Positions 44,970 to 54,533 of a stretch of 64,000 bases of DNA are shown piece by piece. Under the pieces are notes generated by a model. It had not been told where the DNA came from. It saw nothing but the letters and a program-made list of their open reading frames with translations, and ran no database searches. The number at the start of each line of letters is the position of its first letter. The first letter of the stretch is position 1. Source of the DNA: an uncultured Paracoccaceae bacterium (lineage in GTDB: Bacteria > Pseudomonadota > Alphaproteobacteria > Rhodobacterales > Rhodobacteraceae); NCBI GenBank assembly GCA_947496535.1, contig CANMDE010000005.1, forward strand, positions 1 through 64,000. The letters are read 5' to 3'. A program made the translations under genes and the position numbers.

Positions 44970-46544
44970 GTGAAAATCGGAACACCGAAGGAGAGTTTTG
45001 AGGGGGAAAACCGGGTTGCGATGACGCCGGCATCGGCCAATGATCTGCAGAAACTTGGCTACGACTGCGTAATTGAGACCGGAGCAGGCAAAGCGGCAGG
45101 CTTTACCGATGCAGCGTATAAAGACGCAGGCGTTGAAGTGGTCAAGACGGCAGCGGCCTTGTGGAAAGCCGCGGATGTGGTGGCCAAAGTGCGCCCCCCA
45201 TCTGATGCTGAGGTCAAGCGACTGCGCGACGACCAGACCCTGATTTCGTTCTTCTATCCGGCCCAAAATGAAAAACTGATGGCTGCCGCGAACAAGAAGG
45301 GTTCGACGGTCATTGCCATGGATATGGTGCCCCGCATCTCTCGCGCTCAGAAGATGGATGCGCTGTCTTCAATGGCCAATATAGCAGGCTATCGCGCGGT
45401 GATCGAGGCGGGGAACAATTTTGGCCGCTTCTTTACCGGTCAGGTAACGGCGGCCGGCAAGGTGCCGCCTGCAAAGGTACTGGTTGTTGGCGCTGGTGTG
45501 GCTGGCCTTGCAGCGATTGGGACCGCGACCTCACTTGGGGCGATAACCTATGCGTTTGACGTGCGCCCTGAAGTGGCCGAACAGGTTGAAAGCATGGGCG
45601 CTGAGTTTGTTTTCCTCGACTTTGACGAGGAGCAGCAAGATGGGTCCAATACGGGCGGTTATGCTGCCGTATCGTCGCCGGAATTTGCAGCCGCCCAGCT
45701 AGCCAAGTTCCGCGAAATTGCACCTGACATGGATATCGTCATCACGACGGCGCTTATTCCGGGCCGTGATGCGCCAGAGCTTTGGACCAAGGACATGGTC
45801 GAAAGCATGAAGCCGGGTTCGGTTATTGTGGATCTTGCCGCAGAGCGTGGCGGGAACTGCAAACTGACCGTCAAGGACGAGAAGATCGTCACCGATAATG
45901 GCGTGACCATCATTGGCTATACTGATTTCGCAAGCCGCATGGCGTCGCAATCATCATCGTTATATGCCACTAACATTCGTCACATGATGACAGACCTGAC
46001 GCCAGAAAAAGACGGCGTTGTTGTGCATGACATGGAAGACGATGTGATCCGGGGCGCGACAGCCACCCATAAAGGGGAGATCACTTTCCCGCCGCCGCCG
46101 CCCAAGATCGCAGCCATCGCGGCAGCCCCCAAGAAGGAAGCGCCAAAAGCACTGACGCCAGAAGAGATCAAAGCGAACGAACTGGTTGAATTCAAACAGC
46201 AAACCCGCAATCAGGTCACGTTACTGGCGACCGGAGCGGTCTTGTTGCTGGGCGTGGGTCTTGTTGCGCCAGCGAGCTTTATGCAGCACTTTATCGTCTT
46301 TGTCTTGGCAGTCTTTGTCGGCTTCCAGGTAATCTGGGGCGTGGCCCATTCGCTGCATACGCCACTTATGGCGGTCACGAACGCGATTTCGTCGATCATC
46401 ATTCTGGGGGCGCTGACCCAAATCGGTTCGGGGTCGTTCCTTGTGATCCTGCTCGCGGCGCTTGCCGTCTTCATGACAGGCATCAACATTTTCGGGGGTT
46501 TCCTCGTGACACGGCGCATGCTCGCCATGTTCCAGAAGTCATAA
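44970..46544 (+). CDS. pntA: NAD(P) transhydrogenase subunit alpha (full length)
   Basis: A 524-residue protein. The N-terminal NAD-binding domain I (about 1-380) holds RVAMTPAS, VVGAGVAGLAAIGTA and the regulatory loop VVDLAAERGGNC. A Pro-rich hinge (PPPPPK) is followed by four membrane helices (about 410-520), the domain II N-terminal part. With PntB it makes NADPH from NADH using the proton gradient. In many alphaproteobacteria PntA is split in two; here it is a single chain. The start GTG has CAGGGGGACGGTCC upstream. It is followed after 12 bases by pntB. Confidence 0.96.
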   Translation: MKIGTPKESFEGENRVAMTPASANDLQKLGYDCVIETGAGKAAGFTDAAYKDAGVEVVKTAAALWKAADVVAKVRPPSDAEVKRLRDDQTLISFFYPAQNEKLMAAANKKGSTVIAMDMVPRISRAQKMDALSSMANIAGYRAVIEAGNNFGRFFTGQVTAAGKVPPAKVLVVGAGVAGLAAIGTATSLGAITYAFDVRPEVAEQVESMGAEFVFLDFDEEQQDGSNTGGYAAVSSPEFAAAQLAKFREIAPDMDIVITTALIPGRDAPELWTKDMVESMKPGSVIVDLAAERGGNCKLTVKDEKIVTDNGVTIIGYTDFASRMASQSSSLYATNIRHMMTDLTPEKDGVVVHDMEDDVIRGATATHKGEITFPPPPPKIAAIAAAPKKEAPKALTPEEIKANELVEFKQQTRNQVTLLATGAVLLLGVGLVAPASFMQHFIVFVLAVFVGFQVIWGVAHSLHTPLMAVTNAISSIIILGALTQIGSGSFLVILLAALAVFMTGINIFGGFLVTRRMLAMFQKS

Positions 46545-46556
46545 GGGGGCAGAATA

Positions 46557-47990
46557 ATGGAATTCGGATTTACTACAGCGGCCTATGTCGTCGCGGCTGT
46601 TCTCTTTATCCTTTCTCTTGGTGGTTTGTCAGGTCAGGAAAGCGCCAAACGCGCGGTCTGGTACGGTATTGCGGGGATGGCGCTAGCCGTTCTTGCGACG
46701 CTCTTTGGTCCAGGCGCGGGCATGTGGTTGCTATCGGTTGTACTGATCGGTCTGGGTGGCGTGATCGGCTATCAATTAGCTACCCGCGTACAGATGACGC
46801 AAATGCCGGAACTGGTAGCGGCGATGCACAGCCTTGTTGGTCTTGCGGCAGTGTTCGTGGGCTTTATTGCGCATATAGAATTGGCGCGTGTTCTTGTCAT
46901 GGACGAAACCGGGAAGGCTGCATTGGAAGGTTTTGCGGCACTTCTGGCCAAGAAGACGCCGGTTGAGGTTAACATCCTCCGCGTTGAGTTGTTTCTGGGG
47001 GTCTTCATCGGTGCCATTACCTTTACCGGCTCTGTCATTGCCTATGGCAAGTTGGCGGGCAAAGTGGACAGTGCCGCAACCAAACTGCCCGGTGGGCATA
47101 TGCTCAATGCTGGCGCGGCGGGGATTTCGCTGCTGTGCCTCATCTGGTACTTCAACACGGGTGGGTTCTTTCCACTGTTCCTGATGACATTGCTGGCGTT
47201 CTTTGTCGGCTACCACCTGATCATGGGCATCGGCGGGGCAGATATGCCCGTCGTTGTTTCCATGCTGAACAGCTATTCCGGCTGGGCGGCGGCGGCGATT
47301 GGTTTCTCGCTTGGCAATGATCTGTTGATTGTTGTGGGTGCGCTAGTCGGTTCTTCCGGGGCGATCCTGTCGTACATCATGTGCAAGGCGATGAACCGGT
47401 CGTTTATCAGCGTGATCCTGGGCGGTTTTGGCGGCCCAGCGGGTGAACAAATGGCGGTCGAAGGCGAACAGATCGCGATTGACGCTGATGGCGTGGCGAC
47501 GGCTCTGAACGAAGCTGACAGCGTTATCATCATCCCGGGCTACGGTATGGCTGTGGCGCAGGCGCAGTCGGCGGTGGCTGAACTGACGCGCAAGCTGCGG
47601 GCGCAGGGCAAGAATGTGCGTTTTGCCATTCACCCAGTTGCGGGTCGTTTGCCAGGCCACATGAATGTGCTGCTGGCCGAGGCCAAGGTGCCTTATGACA
47701 TCGTGATGGAGATGGACGAAATCAATGATGATTTCCCTGATACGGACGTAGCCATTGTCATCGGGTCAAATGATATCGTGAACCCGGCTGCACAGGATGA
47801 TCCTAACAGCCCGATTGCCGGCATGCCGGTGCTGGAGTGCTGGAAAGCCAAGCAGGTATTCGTGTCCAAGCGTGGGCAAGGGACAGGGTATTCAGGGATC
47901 GAAAACCCACTGTTCTTCAAGGAGAACACCCGGATGTTTTATGGGGATGCGAAGGCTTCCCTCGATAGCCTGCTGCCGAAAATCGATTAA
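46557..47990 (+). CDS. pntB: NAD(P) transhydrogenase subunit beta
   Basis: A 477-residue protein. Residues 1-270 form about nine helices (domain II), including [21 protein letters not shown] with the proton-channel region. Residues about 290-477 form the NADP-binding domain III, with [40 protein letters not shown]-like loop and [11 protein letters not shown] with the Lys-Arg pair contacting the 2'-phosphate. It completes the PntAB proton-pumping transhydrogenase with the gene immediately upstream. Confidence 0.96.
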   Translation: MEFGFTTAAYVVAAVLFILSLGGLSGQESAKRAVWYGIAGMALAVLATLFGPGAGMWLLSVVLIGLGGVIGYQLATRVQMTQMPELVAAMHSLVGLAAVFVGFIAHIELARVLVMDETGKAALEGFAALLAKKTPVEVNILRVELFLGVFIGAITFTGSVIAYGKLAGKVDSAATKLPGGHMLNAGAAGISLLCLIWYFNTGGFFPLFLMTLLAFFVGYHLIMGIGGADMPVVVSMLNSYSGWAAAAIGFSLGNDLLIVVGALVGSSGAILSYIMCKAMNRSFISVILGGFGGPAGEQMAVEGEQIAIDADGVATALNEADSVIIIPGYGMAVAQAQSAVAELTRKLRAQGKNVRFAIHPVAGRLPGHMNVLLAEAKVPYDIVMEMDEINDDFPDTDVAIVIGSNDIVNPAAQDDPNSPIAGMPVLECWKAKQVFVSKRGQGTGYSGIENPLFFKENTRMFYGDAKASLDSLLPKID

Positions 47991-48097
47991 CTTCGCGATT
48001 GGAGATTCAAAGCTTTCATATTGACTGCTGCTGTAAAAATTCAAACTACACGAACTGCAGCGGTCCCTAACACTTGTCATTTGACCCTTTGGGTTTC

Positions 48098-49789
48098 ATG
48101 GGGCAGGTGATGAATAATACTCCAGCAAATTATACCGTTGAGGGCAGAGCATTGAAATCAACATTGATCAGGATTTTCCTTCTCACCCAGGTCTGTTTTT
48201 TGGCGGGAGCTTATTACGGATCTGACGGACAACTTCTTAACAATCTTTGGTCAATGATAATCGAAGAGCCCGATCTGGTGGTTGAAGAAGAGATTGTACC
48301 AATTGAGCATGACCCGATCGATTCGATTTTCATTGGTTTGGACGTAGAAAGAGTTGACGTGCCAGTCGCGCGTGCGGGTAGCGGGGGGGCTCTCGCTTCG
48401 GTTGATAATGACCTGTTGGTCATGACACATGAAGGTCGTTTTTTCGACGTAACCGGTGCCGAAGCGGTTGAGCTTGCAGTCGCACCTCCTCCAAATGGGT
48501 GGGGAGCCATGCTTGCGTTCGAGGAGGCAAATCCAAATTATAACTTTGCCCACTACTTTTTTCGTTATAACGACTTAGACGTCTTTGATGACCAACTTGT
48601 GGTGTCTTATACAGAATGGGTTGCAGACGATAATTGTTATCGTACATCGCTTGCTAAGGCACCTCTTGGTGGCGCTTCGACGAGCGCGGCAATGTCGGTC
48701 TCTAAAAGTGATTGGGATGTTTTTTTCTCGGCGGAACCTTGTTTAGAGCCCAAGGCCGCAGGGCGAGCGATCGATGGACATATGGCGGGCGGCAGGTTCC
48801 GAATTAGCGCAGATCGAACTGTCTATCTCGCCTCCGGTGACTATGCGGTGGATGGAACTTACTCCCCACTTGCGATCGCGCAAGATCCGACGCAGGAATA
48901 TGGCAAGGTTCTGGCAATAGACTTTGATACAGGCGAGGCTGATGTAATTAGTCAGGGCCATTCTAATATGCAAGGTATTACCTTTACCGATGACGGGTCT
49001 CTTTATGCCGTTGAACATGGTCGGCGCGGCGGCGACGAGCTCAATCTGATAGAAGCGGGGAATGACTATGGGTGGCCGCGGGTATCGCTTAGTACACGCT
49101 ATAATAAACTCCCTTTGCAAAATACTTTAGAATACGGACGCCATCCGGTGTTTGAAGCACCAGTGTATTCATGGCTACCTTCGGTTGCAGTTAGTTCGCT
49201 GATGCGGATTGAAAATTTTCATCCTGCTTGGGATGGTGACTTGCTCGCTGGATCACTTGCTGAGCAAACACTGTTCCGTATAAGACTGCAGGATGGGCGG
49301 GTATTGTTTGATGAGCGTATCCCGGTGGGTTACCGCATTCGTTATGTGCATCAACATGAAGACAAGATCGTCCTTTGGACCGATGAACCTGCAGTGTTGC
49401 GACTGAGCGTTGGCGCGTTTGACTCTAGTTATCAATTTGCTGCAGATATGATTGGGGAATTCGAACTCACCGCCGAACAAAAAAATCAGGTCGAAGTCGC
49501 GCTGGATCAGTGTTCGCAGTGTCATGGCTTTGGTGTTCTAAAGGGTGGTAATGCCCCATCTCTCGGAGAGGTCTATGGTCGTGAAATTGCGGGTTTGTCA
49601 GACTTTGCGTACTCGCAAAGCCTGAGCAATGTCGAAGGTATTTGGACACGTGAGACACTGACCGAATACCTTGATGATCCAGATGCATTTGCGTCTGGTA
49701 CTGCAATGCCGAATCCTGAAATAAGCGATTTGGCGGTACTTTCTTCTATTGTTGAAATTCTGGTGGCGCTTCGAGAGCAGGCTGAATAG
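48098..49789 (+). CDS. PQQ-dependent sugar dehydrogenase fused to cytochrome c domain
   Basis: A 563-residue protein. An N-terminal membrane anchor or uncleaved signal (about 25-50, LIRIFLLTQVCFLAGAYYG) precedes a six-bladed glucose/sorbosone dehydrogenase propeller (about 90-455). Propeller motifs include GGRFRISADRTVYLASGDY, NMQGITFTDDGSLYAVEHG and GRRGGDELNLIEAGNDYGWP. A C-terminal cytochrome c follows, with heme motif CSQCHGFG near 475 and axial Met in GTAMPNPE near 537. It should oxidise aldoses in the periplasm and pass electrons to heme. The gene is visibly lower in GC than its neighbours (one sampled 60-base stretch is about 37 percent). The start is uncertain between 48074 (TTG), 48098 and 48110. 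Confidence 0.85.
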   Translation: MGQVMNNTPANYTVEGRALKSTLIRIFLLTQVCFLAGAYYGSDGQLLNNLWSMIIEEPDLVVEEEIVPIEHDPIDSIFIGLDVERVDVPVARAGSGGALASVDNDLLVMTHEGRFFDVTGAEAVELAVAPPPNGWGAMLAFEEANPNYNFAHYFFRYNDLDVFDDQLVVSYTEWVADDNCYRTSLAKAPLGGASTSAAMSVSKSDWDVFFSAEPCLEPKAAGRAIDGHMAGGRFRISADRTVYLASGDYAVDGTYSPLAIAQDPTQEYGKVLAIDFDTGEADVISQGHSNMQGITFTDDGSLYAVEHGRRGGDELNLIEAGNDYGWPRVSLSTRYNKLPLQNTLEYGRHPVFEAPVYSWLPSVAVSSLMRIENFHPAWDGDLLAGSLAEQTLFRIRLQDGRVLFDERIPVGYRIRYVHQHEDKIVLWTDEPAVLRLSVGAFDSSYQFAADMIGEFELTAEQKNQVEVALDQCSQCHGFGVLKGGNAPSLGEVYGREIAGLSDFAYSQSLSNVEGIWTRETLTEYLDDPDAFASGTAMPNPEISDLAVLSSIVEILVALREQAE

Positions 49790-49934
49790 GACTTATCTCC
49801 GGGTCACTTGCCCAGTTTTGATTTTTCTATACTAAATGCAGTTTTTGCGGGATATATGCGCTATGTGTTAAGAACTTCTTTGACACAGCAGAACTATCTT
49901 AATCCGACTATTTTGCAGTAAAGGGACTTTGCCC

Positions 49935-50429
49935 ATGCGTTATTTTCTCCCCCTCGTACTTTGCGCTACCGCTGCCCAGGCCGACCTTAATGTCACTTTC
50001 TCCGAAGGTGCTCCCAAGGACGCTTTCACTTTTGCAGCAACTGATGGCTGCCTGACTGGCCCTGTACAGATTACATTGGATTTGGCTGGGTCTGACGCCG
50101 GGTTGATTTTCGACGTCACCGAAGAGGGGCAGGGTGTTGAAGTATATCAGCCATTCGAATTGGTCGCCGGTGGAGACCTTGTGGCAGGTGCCTCCGCCGT
50201 GGCGGATGGGGATACCGCATTGGCGCTGACATTGCGATCATTGCCGGTTAATCAACCGGTCAGCTTTACCATTGACGTTGATGACACGATTGGCGCCCGC
50301 GAAATCACGGTGAGTGGCGCAGAGATCGCAGGAGCGTCTGTCACAGTGACCGCCGACATGGGGACCGCAACCGGGACGTTTGGCACGGATGCCCGCGCTA
50401 CTGTGGCACTGCCGTCCTGCACATCGTAG
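49935..50429 (+). CDS. Secreted protein of unknown function
   Basis: A 164-residue protein with signal peptide MRYFLPLVLCATAAQA (cleavage near residue 16). The mature part is rich in Thr, Val, Asp and Ala, with two Cys (DGCLTG, PSCTS) that may pair, and looks all-beta. I do not recognise the family. The ATG at 49935 has AAGGGAC upstream. It is monocistronic, between the sugar dehydrogenase and the convergent dienelactone hydrolase. Confidence 0.7.
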   Translation: MRYFLPLVLCATAAQADLNVTFSEGAPKDAFTFAATDGCLTGPVQITLDLAGSDAGLIFDVTEEGQGVEVYQPFELVAGGDLVAGASAVADGDTALALTLRSLPVNQPVSFTIDVDDTIGAREITVSGAEIAGASVTVTADMGTATGTFGTDARATVALPSCTS

Positions 50430-50516
50430 GTCTGTTTCACACCTAAACCGGTATGCGACCGCGCATTTTGATCGGAGTGTCAGGTCCGCGTACGGAAGCG
50501 CGAACCTGATCGCTGT

Positions 50517-51404
50517 TCAGGTCAGGTAGGTGTTGAACCATTCGATGGTGCGGTCCCATGCCAGGTTGGCCGCAGCTTCGTCGTATCGTGGTGTGGTATC
50601 ATTGTGGAACCCGTGATTTGCGCCTTCATAGATATACGCTTCGAAGGTTTTGTCATTGGCGATCAGGGCCTCTTCAAAGGCGGGCCACCCTTCGTTGACG
50701 CGTTCGTCCAACTCTCCGTATTGTAACAACAGCGGTGCTTCGATCTTAGGCACGTCCTCTGCGGCAGGTTGACGGCCATAGAATGGTACGCCGGCCTTCA
50801 TCTCTGGATAGGCCACGGCGAGCGCGTTCACGACGCCGCCGCCATAGCAAAACCCGACGGCGCCGACATTTCCTGTACTGTCGTCAAGCGTCATCAGGTG
50901 TTCAAACCCGGCAAAGAAGTCGTTCATCAGTTTTGTGGGATCGACGGTTTCTTGCAGTGCGCGACCTTCGTCATCATTGCCCGGATAGTAACCAACTGAC
51001 GTCAACCCGTCGGGTGCCAATGCCACGAATCCTGCCTTCGCAACCCGGCGAGCGACGTCTTCGATATATGGGTTGAGACCGCGGTTTTCGTGAATAACCA
51101 GAACTGCGGGTAGCGGGCCGGTCGCGTTGCTTGGCTTGACGAGATAGCCGCGCACCTCACCGTGGCCATTGGGGGATGGGTAAGTAATATATTCGGGTGT
51201 GATGTCGGGGTCCGTAAACGATACCTGTTCCGCTAAGGCGTAATTGGGACTTAGCATTTCAAGAAGCGCCAGCGCGGTCATGCCGCCTACGGCGTATTTA
51301 CCGGCCTTGTCTAAAAATTCGCGTTTGCTGATTTTGCCATGAGCGTAGAAGTCATAAAGCTCCAACAGACCTTGATCAAAGTCTTTGGCGGTCATCCGTG
51401 TCAT
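50517..51404 (-). CDS. Dienelactone hydrolase family protein (YghX-like)
   Basis: A 295-residue alpha/beta hydrolase. The nucleophile is Cys in [16 protein letters not shown] near 180. The acid is Asp or Glu in [13 protein letters not shown] and the His lies in [11 protein letters not shown] near 272, giving the C-D/E-H triad of dienelactone hydrolases. The N-terminus ([26 protein letters not shown], with a twin-Arg-free hydrophobic stretch) resembles YghX-like proteins carrying an anchor or atypical export signal. The substrate is unknown. The start at 51404 has GGAGA upstream. It lies next to RluE, on the same strand. Confidence 0.85.
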   Translation of the reverse strand: MTRMTAKDFDQGLLELYDFYAHGKISKREFLDKAGKYAVGGMTALALLEMLSPNYALAEQVSFTDPDITPEYITYPSPNGHGEVRGYLVKPSNATGPLPAVLVIHENRGLNPYIEDVARRVAKAGFVALAPDGLTSVGYYPGNDDEGRALQETVDPTKLMNDFFAGFEHLMTLDDSTGNVGAVGFCYGGGVVNALAVAYPEMKAGVPFYGRQPAAEDVPKIEAPLLLQYGELDERVNEGWPAFEEALIANDKTFEAYIYEGANHGFHNDTTPRYDEAAANLAWDRTIEWFNTYLT

Positions 51405-51466
51405 GATGAATCTCCGATGCGAGTGCGTGAATAATCCCACCTTACCGCATTGCGTGTGCTAGGAAG

Positions 51467-52027
51467 TCACGATCCGGTGAAATCGGGTGCCGTGATCCAT
51501 TCTCCGCTTGGGATGTTGTCACATTTCCAGTTGCCGATCTGCCAACGCACCAACCGCAGTGTAGGAAAGCCGATATGTGCCGTCATTCGGCGAACTTGCC
51601 GGTTACGGCCCTCTGTTATGGTGATTTCGATCCAGCTATCCGGCACGGATTTACGGTATCGCACGGGCGGGTCACGGGTCCACAGGGCAGGTGGCTCGAT
51701 CAAGCGGGTTTTGGCGGGGCGTGTGGGGCCGTCCTTTAGCTTTACTCCGTCCCGCAGCGGTTGCAGGTCGGCTTGGGTGGGTGCGCCTTCGACTTGCACC
51801 AGATAGGTCTTGGGAAGTTTGTTCTTGGGGTCAGCAATACGAGCCTGCAGTTTGCCGTCATCTGTCAGAACCAACAGCCCCTCACTATCGCGGTCGAGCC
51901 TACCAGCCGGGTAGACGCCAGGCATGTCGACAAAGGCAGACAAGGTGGGGCGGGGTGTCGGGCTGCGTTGGTCTGTGAACTGTGACAACACACCGAACGG
52001 TTTGTTGAAGAGGATCGTTTTGGCCAT
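51467..52027 (-). CDS. 23S rRNA pseudouridine synthase (RluE-like)
   Basis: A 186-residue RsuA/RluB/RluE-family synthase. It has no S4 domain, as in RluE. It begins [13 protein letters not shown] and carries the catalytic-Asp motif [17 protein letters not shown] near 47, KTYLVQVEG, and [15 protein letters not shown] near 142. E. coli RluE converts 23S U2457. Length and motifs fit RluE best. It is divergently placed from DUF3422. Confidence 0.9.
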   Translation of the reverse strand: MAKTILFNKPFGVLSQFTDQRSPTPRPTLSAFVDMPGVYPAGRLDRDSEGLLVLTDDGKLQARIADPKNKLPKTYLVQVEGAPTQADLQPLRDGVKLKDGPTRPAKTRLIEPPALWTRDPPVRYRKSVPDSWIEITITEGRNRQVRRMTAHIGFPTLRLVRWQIGNWKCDNIPSGEWITAPDFTGS

Positions 52028-52193
52028 AGGTTGGACTAACCCGTGTCATGTGCCGTCGTCCATGCTGATCCGTAATGTTATGAACGGTATACCGTTGTGC
52101 GCCGATAACCATTTGTGAATATTGCATTTTTTTGTTTACAGATGGCCGATCGCACGTAGGTTGGGCTCTAAATTAAACGGAAGGTGAGTCCCT

Positions 52194-53474
52194 TTGTATA
52201 CTATTTTGGATCATCCACTGCGCTATGCCATCGCGAATGAGCTTCATGCCCGACCGTTTCCGGCTGTCGGTGCACCTTCGCGGGCGGCGTATCTTGCGAT
52301 CAAGCCTGCCGAGAATGCCGCCGGGCGGGATGAGGAGGCTGAACGCGCCCATTTGATTTCCTTGCTCGACAGGTTTGGTGCCCAGCATCCACAGCCGGGT
52401 GCGACGCATTATTCCGGCCAGATCGGGAAGCACACGTTGAAATGGGAAAGTCATACGGAGTTCGTGACCTACACGATCTTTGGTGAAGGTGTGGCGGAGC
52501 GCCCCTTTGATGCAGCGACTTTTGCTGTTTTTCCCGAAGACTGGCTGCGAGAAGCCCCCGGCACCCGTGTCACGTCGGCCTTGATCCGTATTGAAGTGGC
52601 CGAGGGCGACGACGGTATCAGTGATAAAGTCAAAGACTGGTTTGTCCCGGAAAGTCTGGCGATCAGTCGTGTGCTTGACGATGATCTGGTGATTGCTGCC
52701 GATTTTCGCATCGATGTGGGCGGACATATGCGCTTCGCTGTCTTTGCCCGACCGGAGACCGGGCAGCGGCGGATTGGCCGGGTTGTCCAACGCTTGTGTG
52801 AGATCGAGACTTACAAGGCTATGTCGATGCTTGGCCTGTCTCGTGCCCGCGAACTGGGTCCGACGATGGGGCAGATTGATAGCACATTGTCGATGCTGCT
52901 GGCTGACATGTGCGGTCCCATCGCAGAGCCGGCGCAGATGCTGCAATCGTTGTTGAAGGTGTCGGCGGAGTTGGAAAATATCTCGGCACAGGCGTCATTC
53001 AGGTTTGGGGCGACCGGTGCTTACGAGACGATCGTTAACCAGCGGATCAGTGTCTTGCGGGAAGAGCGCTTTGCCGGACGGCAGACGTTCAGCGAGTTTA
53101 TGATGCGCCGGTTTGACCCGGCAATGCGCACCGTAAAGTCGACCGAAACTCGCCTGCAGGCGATGTCGGACAGGGCTTTGCGCGCGGGGAATCTGTTGCG
53201 GACGCGGGTCGATGTGGAGCGCTCTGCCCAGAACCAGGAATTGCTGACCAGCATGGACCGCCGCGCCGATTTGCAGTTGCGGTTGCAGCGGACGGTGGAA
53301 GGGTTGTCGGTCGTTGCGATCAGCTACTACGCAGTTAATCTTGTATTATATGTGCTTGGGCCGGTTGAGAGTATTTTTGATGTTCCCAAGGCCTATCTCG
53401 CAGCTGTTGCCACACCGTTGGTACTTTTGGCGGTCTGGGGGATGGTCCGGCGTCTCAGAAAACGTATTCAATAG
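52194..53474 (+). CDS. DUF3422 family protein
   Basis: A 426-residue protein of the DUF3422 family, common in alphaproteobacteria. N-terminal HPLRYAIANELHARPFPAV and HLISLLDRFGA, then DFRIDVGGHMRFAVFA, match the family. The C-terminus has two membrane helices (about 370-420, VAISYYAVNLVLYVLG and AAVATPLVLLAVWGMV) after a helical stretch, so it is probably an inner-membrane protein with a large cytoplasmic part. Function unknown. The start is TTG at 52194 with GGAAGGTGAG upstream. Confidence 0.85.
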   Translation: MYTILDHPLRYAIANELHARPFPAVGAPSRAAYLAIKPAENAAGRDEEAERAHLISLLDRFGAQHPQPGATHYSGQIGKHTLKWESHTEFVTYTIFGEGVAERPFDAATFAVFPEDWLREAPGTRVTSALIRIEVAEGDDGISDKVKDWFVPESLAISRVLDDDLVIAADFRIDVGGHMRFAVFARPETGQRRIGRVVQRLCEIETYKAMSMLGLSRARELGPTMGQIDSTLSMLLADMCGPIAEPAQMLQSLLKVSAELENISAQASFRFGATGAYETIVNQRISVLREERFAGRQTFSEFMMRRFDPAMRTVKSTETRLQAMSDRALRAGNLLRTRVDVERSAQNQELLTSMDRRADLQLRLQRTVEGLSVVAISYYAVNLVLYVLGPVESIFDVPKAYLAAVATPLVLLAVWGMVRRLRKRIQ

Positions 53475-53486
53475 CGCCGAACGACA

Positions 53487-53551
53487 GCGGACGATTTTTC
53501 GCGAAAAATCGTTGTAGTAAAAAATCTTCGCGAAGATTTTTTACTGTCCGC
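53487..53551. terminator. Tandem perfect palindromes between convergent genes
   Basis: ACGATTTTTCGCGAAAAATCGT-type palindrome at 53491-53512 (stem ACGATTTTT/AAAAATCGT) is followed by a 30-base perfect palindrome at 53516-53545 (stem AGTAAAAAATCTTCG / CGAAGATTTTTTACT). Outer GCGG (53487) and CCGC (53548) could close both. T- and A-runs on both strands make them suited to stop transcription from DUF3422 (plus) and the ABC permease (minus), whose TAA lies inside the second palindrome. Confidence 0.75.
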
Positions 53552-54533
53552 GAATGCGCGGATCAAGTGCGTCACGTAGCCCGTCACCTATAAAGTTGAC
53601 GCTCAGCACGGTGAGCGAGATCGCAAGTCCAGGCCAGACGACCCGTTCGGGGAAAGAAGTCATCCGGTCTACACTATCAAACAGTATTTTACCCCATGTC
53701 GGAAAATCCGATGGAAAGCCAAGACCGAGAAACGATAATGCGCTTTCAGTGATTATAGCCGTTGCCAGACCCAGCGTGGCCGAAACCATAATCGGCGACA
53801 GCACATTGGGCAGCAAGTGTCGGGTGATCATGCGGTGTGGCGGTGTTCCGATGGACCGAGCTGCGAGCACAAACTCGCGCTCTTTCAATGCCATGACATC
53901 GCCGCGCACGATCCGGGCGGTTTGCATCCATGATGTGATACCGATTCCCAACACGATGAGAATGAATATCCCTTGTTCGGGTCCAAAGGCCGCCCGCAAT
54001 GGGTCGCGGAAGAGCAGCATCATGACCAGCAATAGCGGTAGAAGCGGTAGCGACAGCACGAGGTCTGTAAAACGCATGAGCAACCCGTCAAGTCGTCGGA
54101 AATACCCCGCCAGAACGCCGATCAAGGTGCCGAGGAACACGGCCAGGATCATGGCCGTCCAACCCACGGCCAAGGAAATTCGTCCGCCTTGCATGATATT
54201 GGCCATGATATCGCGGCCCAGATTGTCCGTGCCCATGGGGTTGGCCCAATTCACTTTGGCATCGCTATAGACCAGTGCGATATAGATTGGCCGTACATCT
54301 TTGTTTCGGATGTCCAGCTTACCGGGATCTACGTTCCAGATCAGCGGACCAACCGTCACAAAAAGCGTGATAAAGGTCAGAAAGAAAAGACCGAACATGG
54401 CGCCTTTGTGCGTCCTGAATTGCGCCCATACATCGAGCCATTGGTTGCGGGCCCGATCGCGGCCCGCAAAGGCGGTCGCATCGCCGGCAGTCAGAACAGG
54501 TTTCACTGGTTTGATGGATTGAGGCTCAGTCAT
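53541..54533 (-). CDS. Peptide-type ABC transporter permease (DppC/OppC-like)
   Basis: A 330-residue permease with an N-terminal cytoplasmic tail, TM1 near 45-65 (AMFGLFFLTFITLFVTVGPLI), five further helices, and the EAA-type loop AARSIGTPPHRMITRHLLPN near 235. A large loop after TM1 (about 70-110) carries PMGTDNLGRDIMANI, a hallmark of OppC/DppC. It forms the channel with DppB and is last in the D-F-A-B-C operon, overlapping DppB by eight bases. Confidence 0.92.
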   Translation of the reverse strand: MTEPQSIKPVKPVLTAGDATAFAGRDRARNQWLDVWAQFRTHKGAMFGLFFLTFITLFVTVGPLIWNVDPGKLDIRNKDVRPIYIALVYSDAKVNWANPMGTDNLGRDIMANIMQGGRISLAVGWTAMILAVFLGTLIGVLAGYFRRLDGLLMRFTDLVLSLPLLPLLLVMMLLFRDPLRAAFGPEQGIFILIVLGIGITSWMQTARIVRGDVMALKEREFVLAARSIGTPPHRMITRHLLPNVLSPIMVSATLGLATAIITESALSFLGLGFPSDFPTWGKILFDSVDRMTSFPERVVWPGLAISLTVLSVNFIGDGLRDALDPRIRGQ

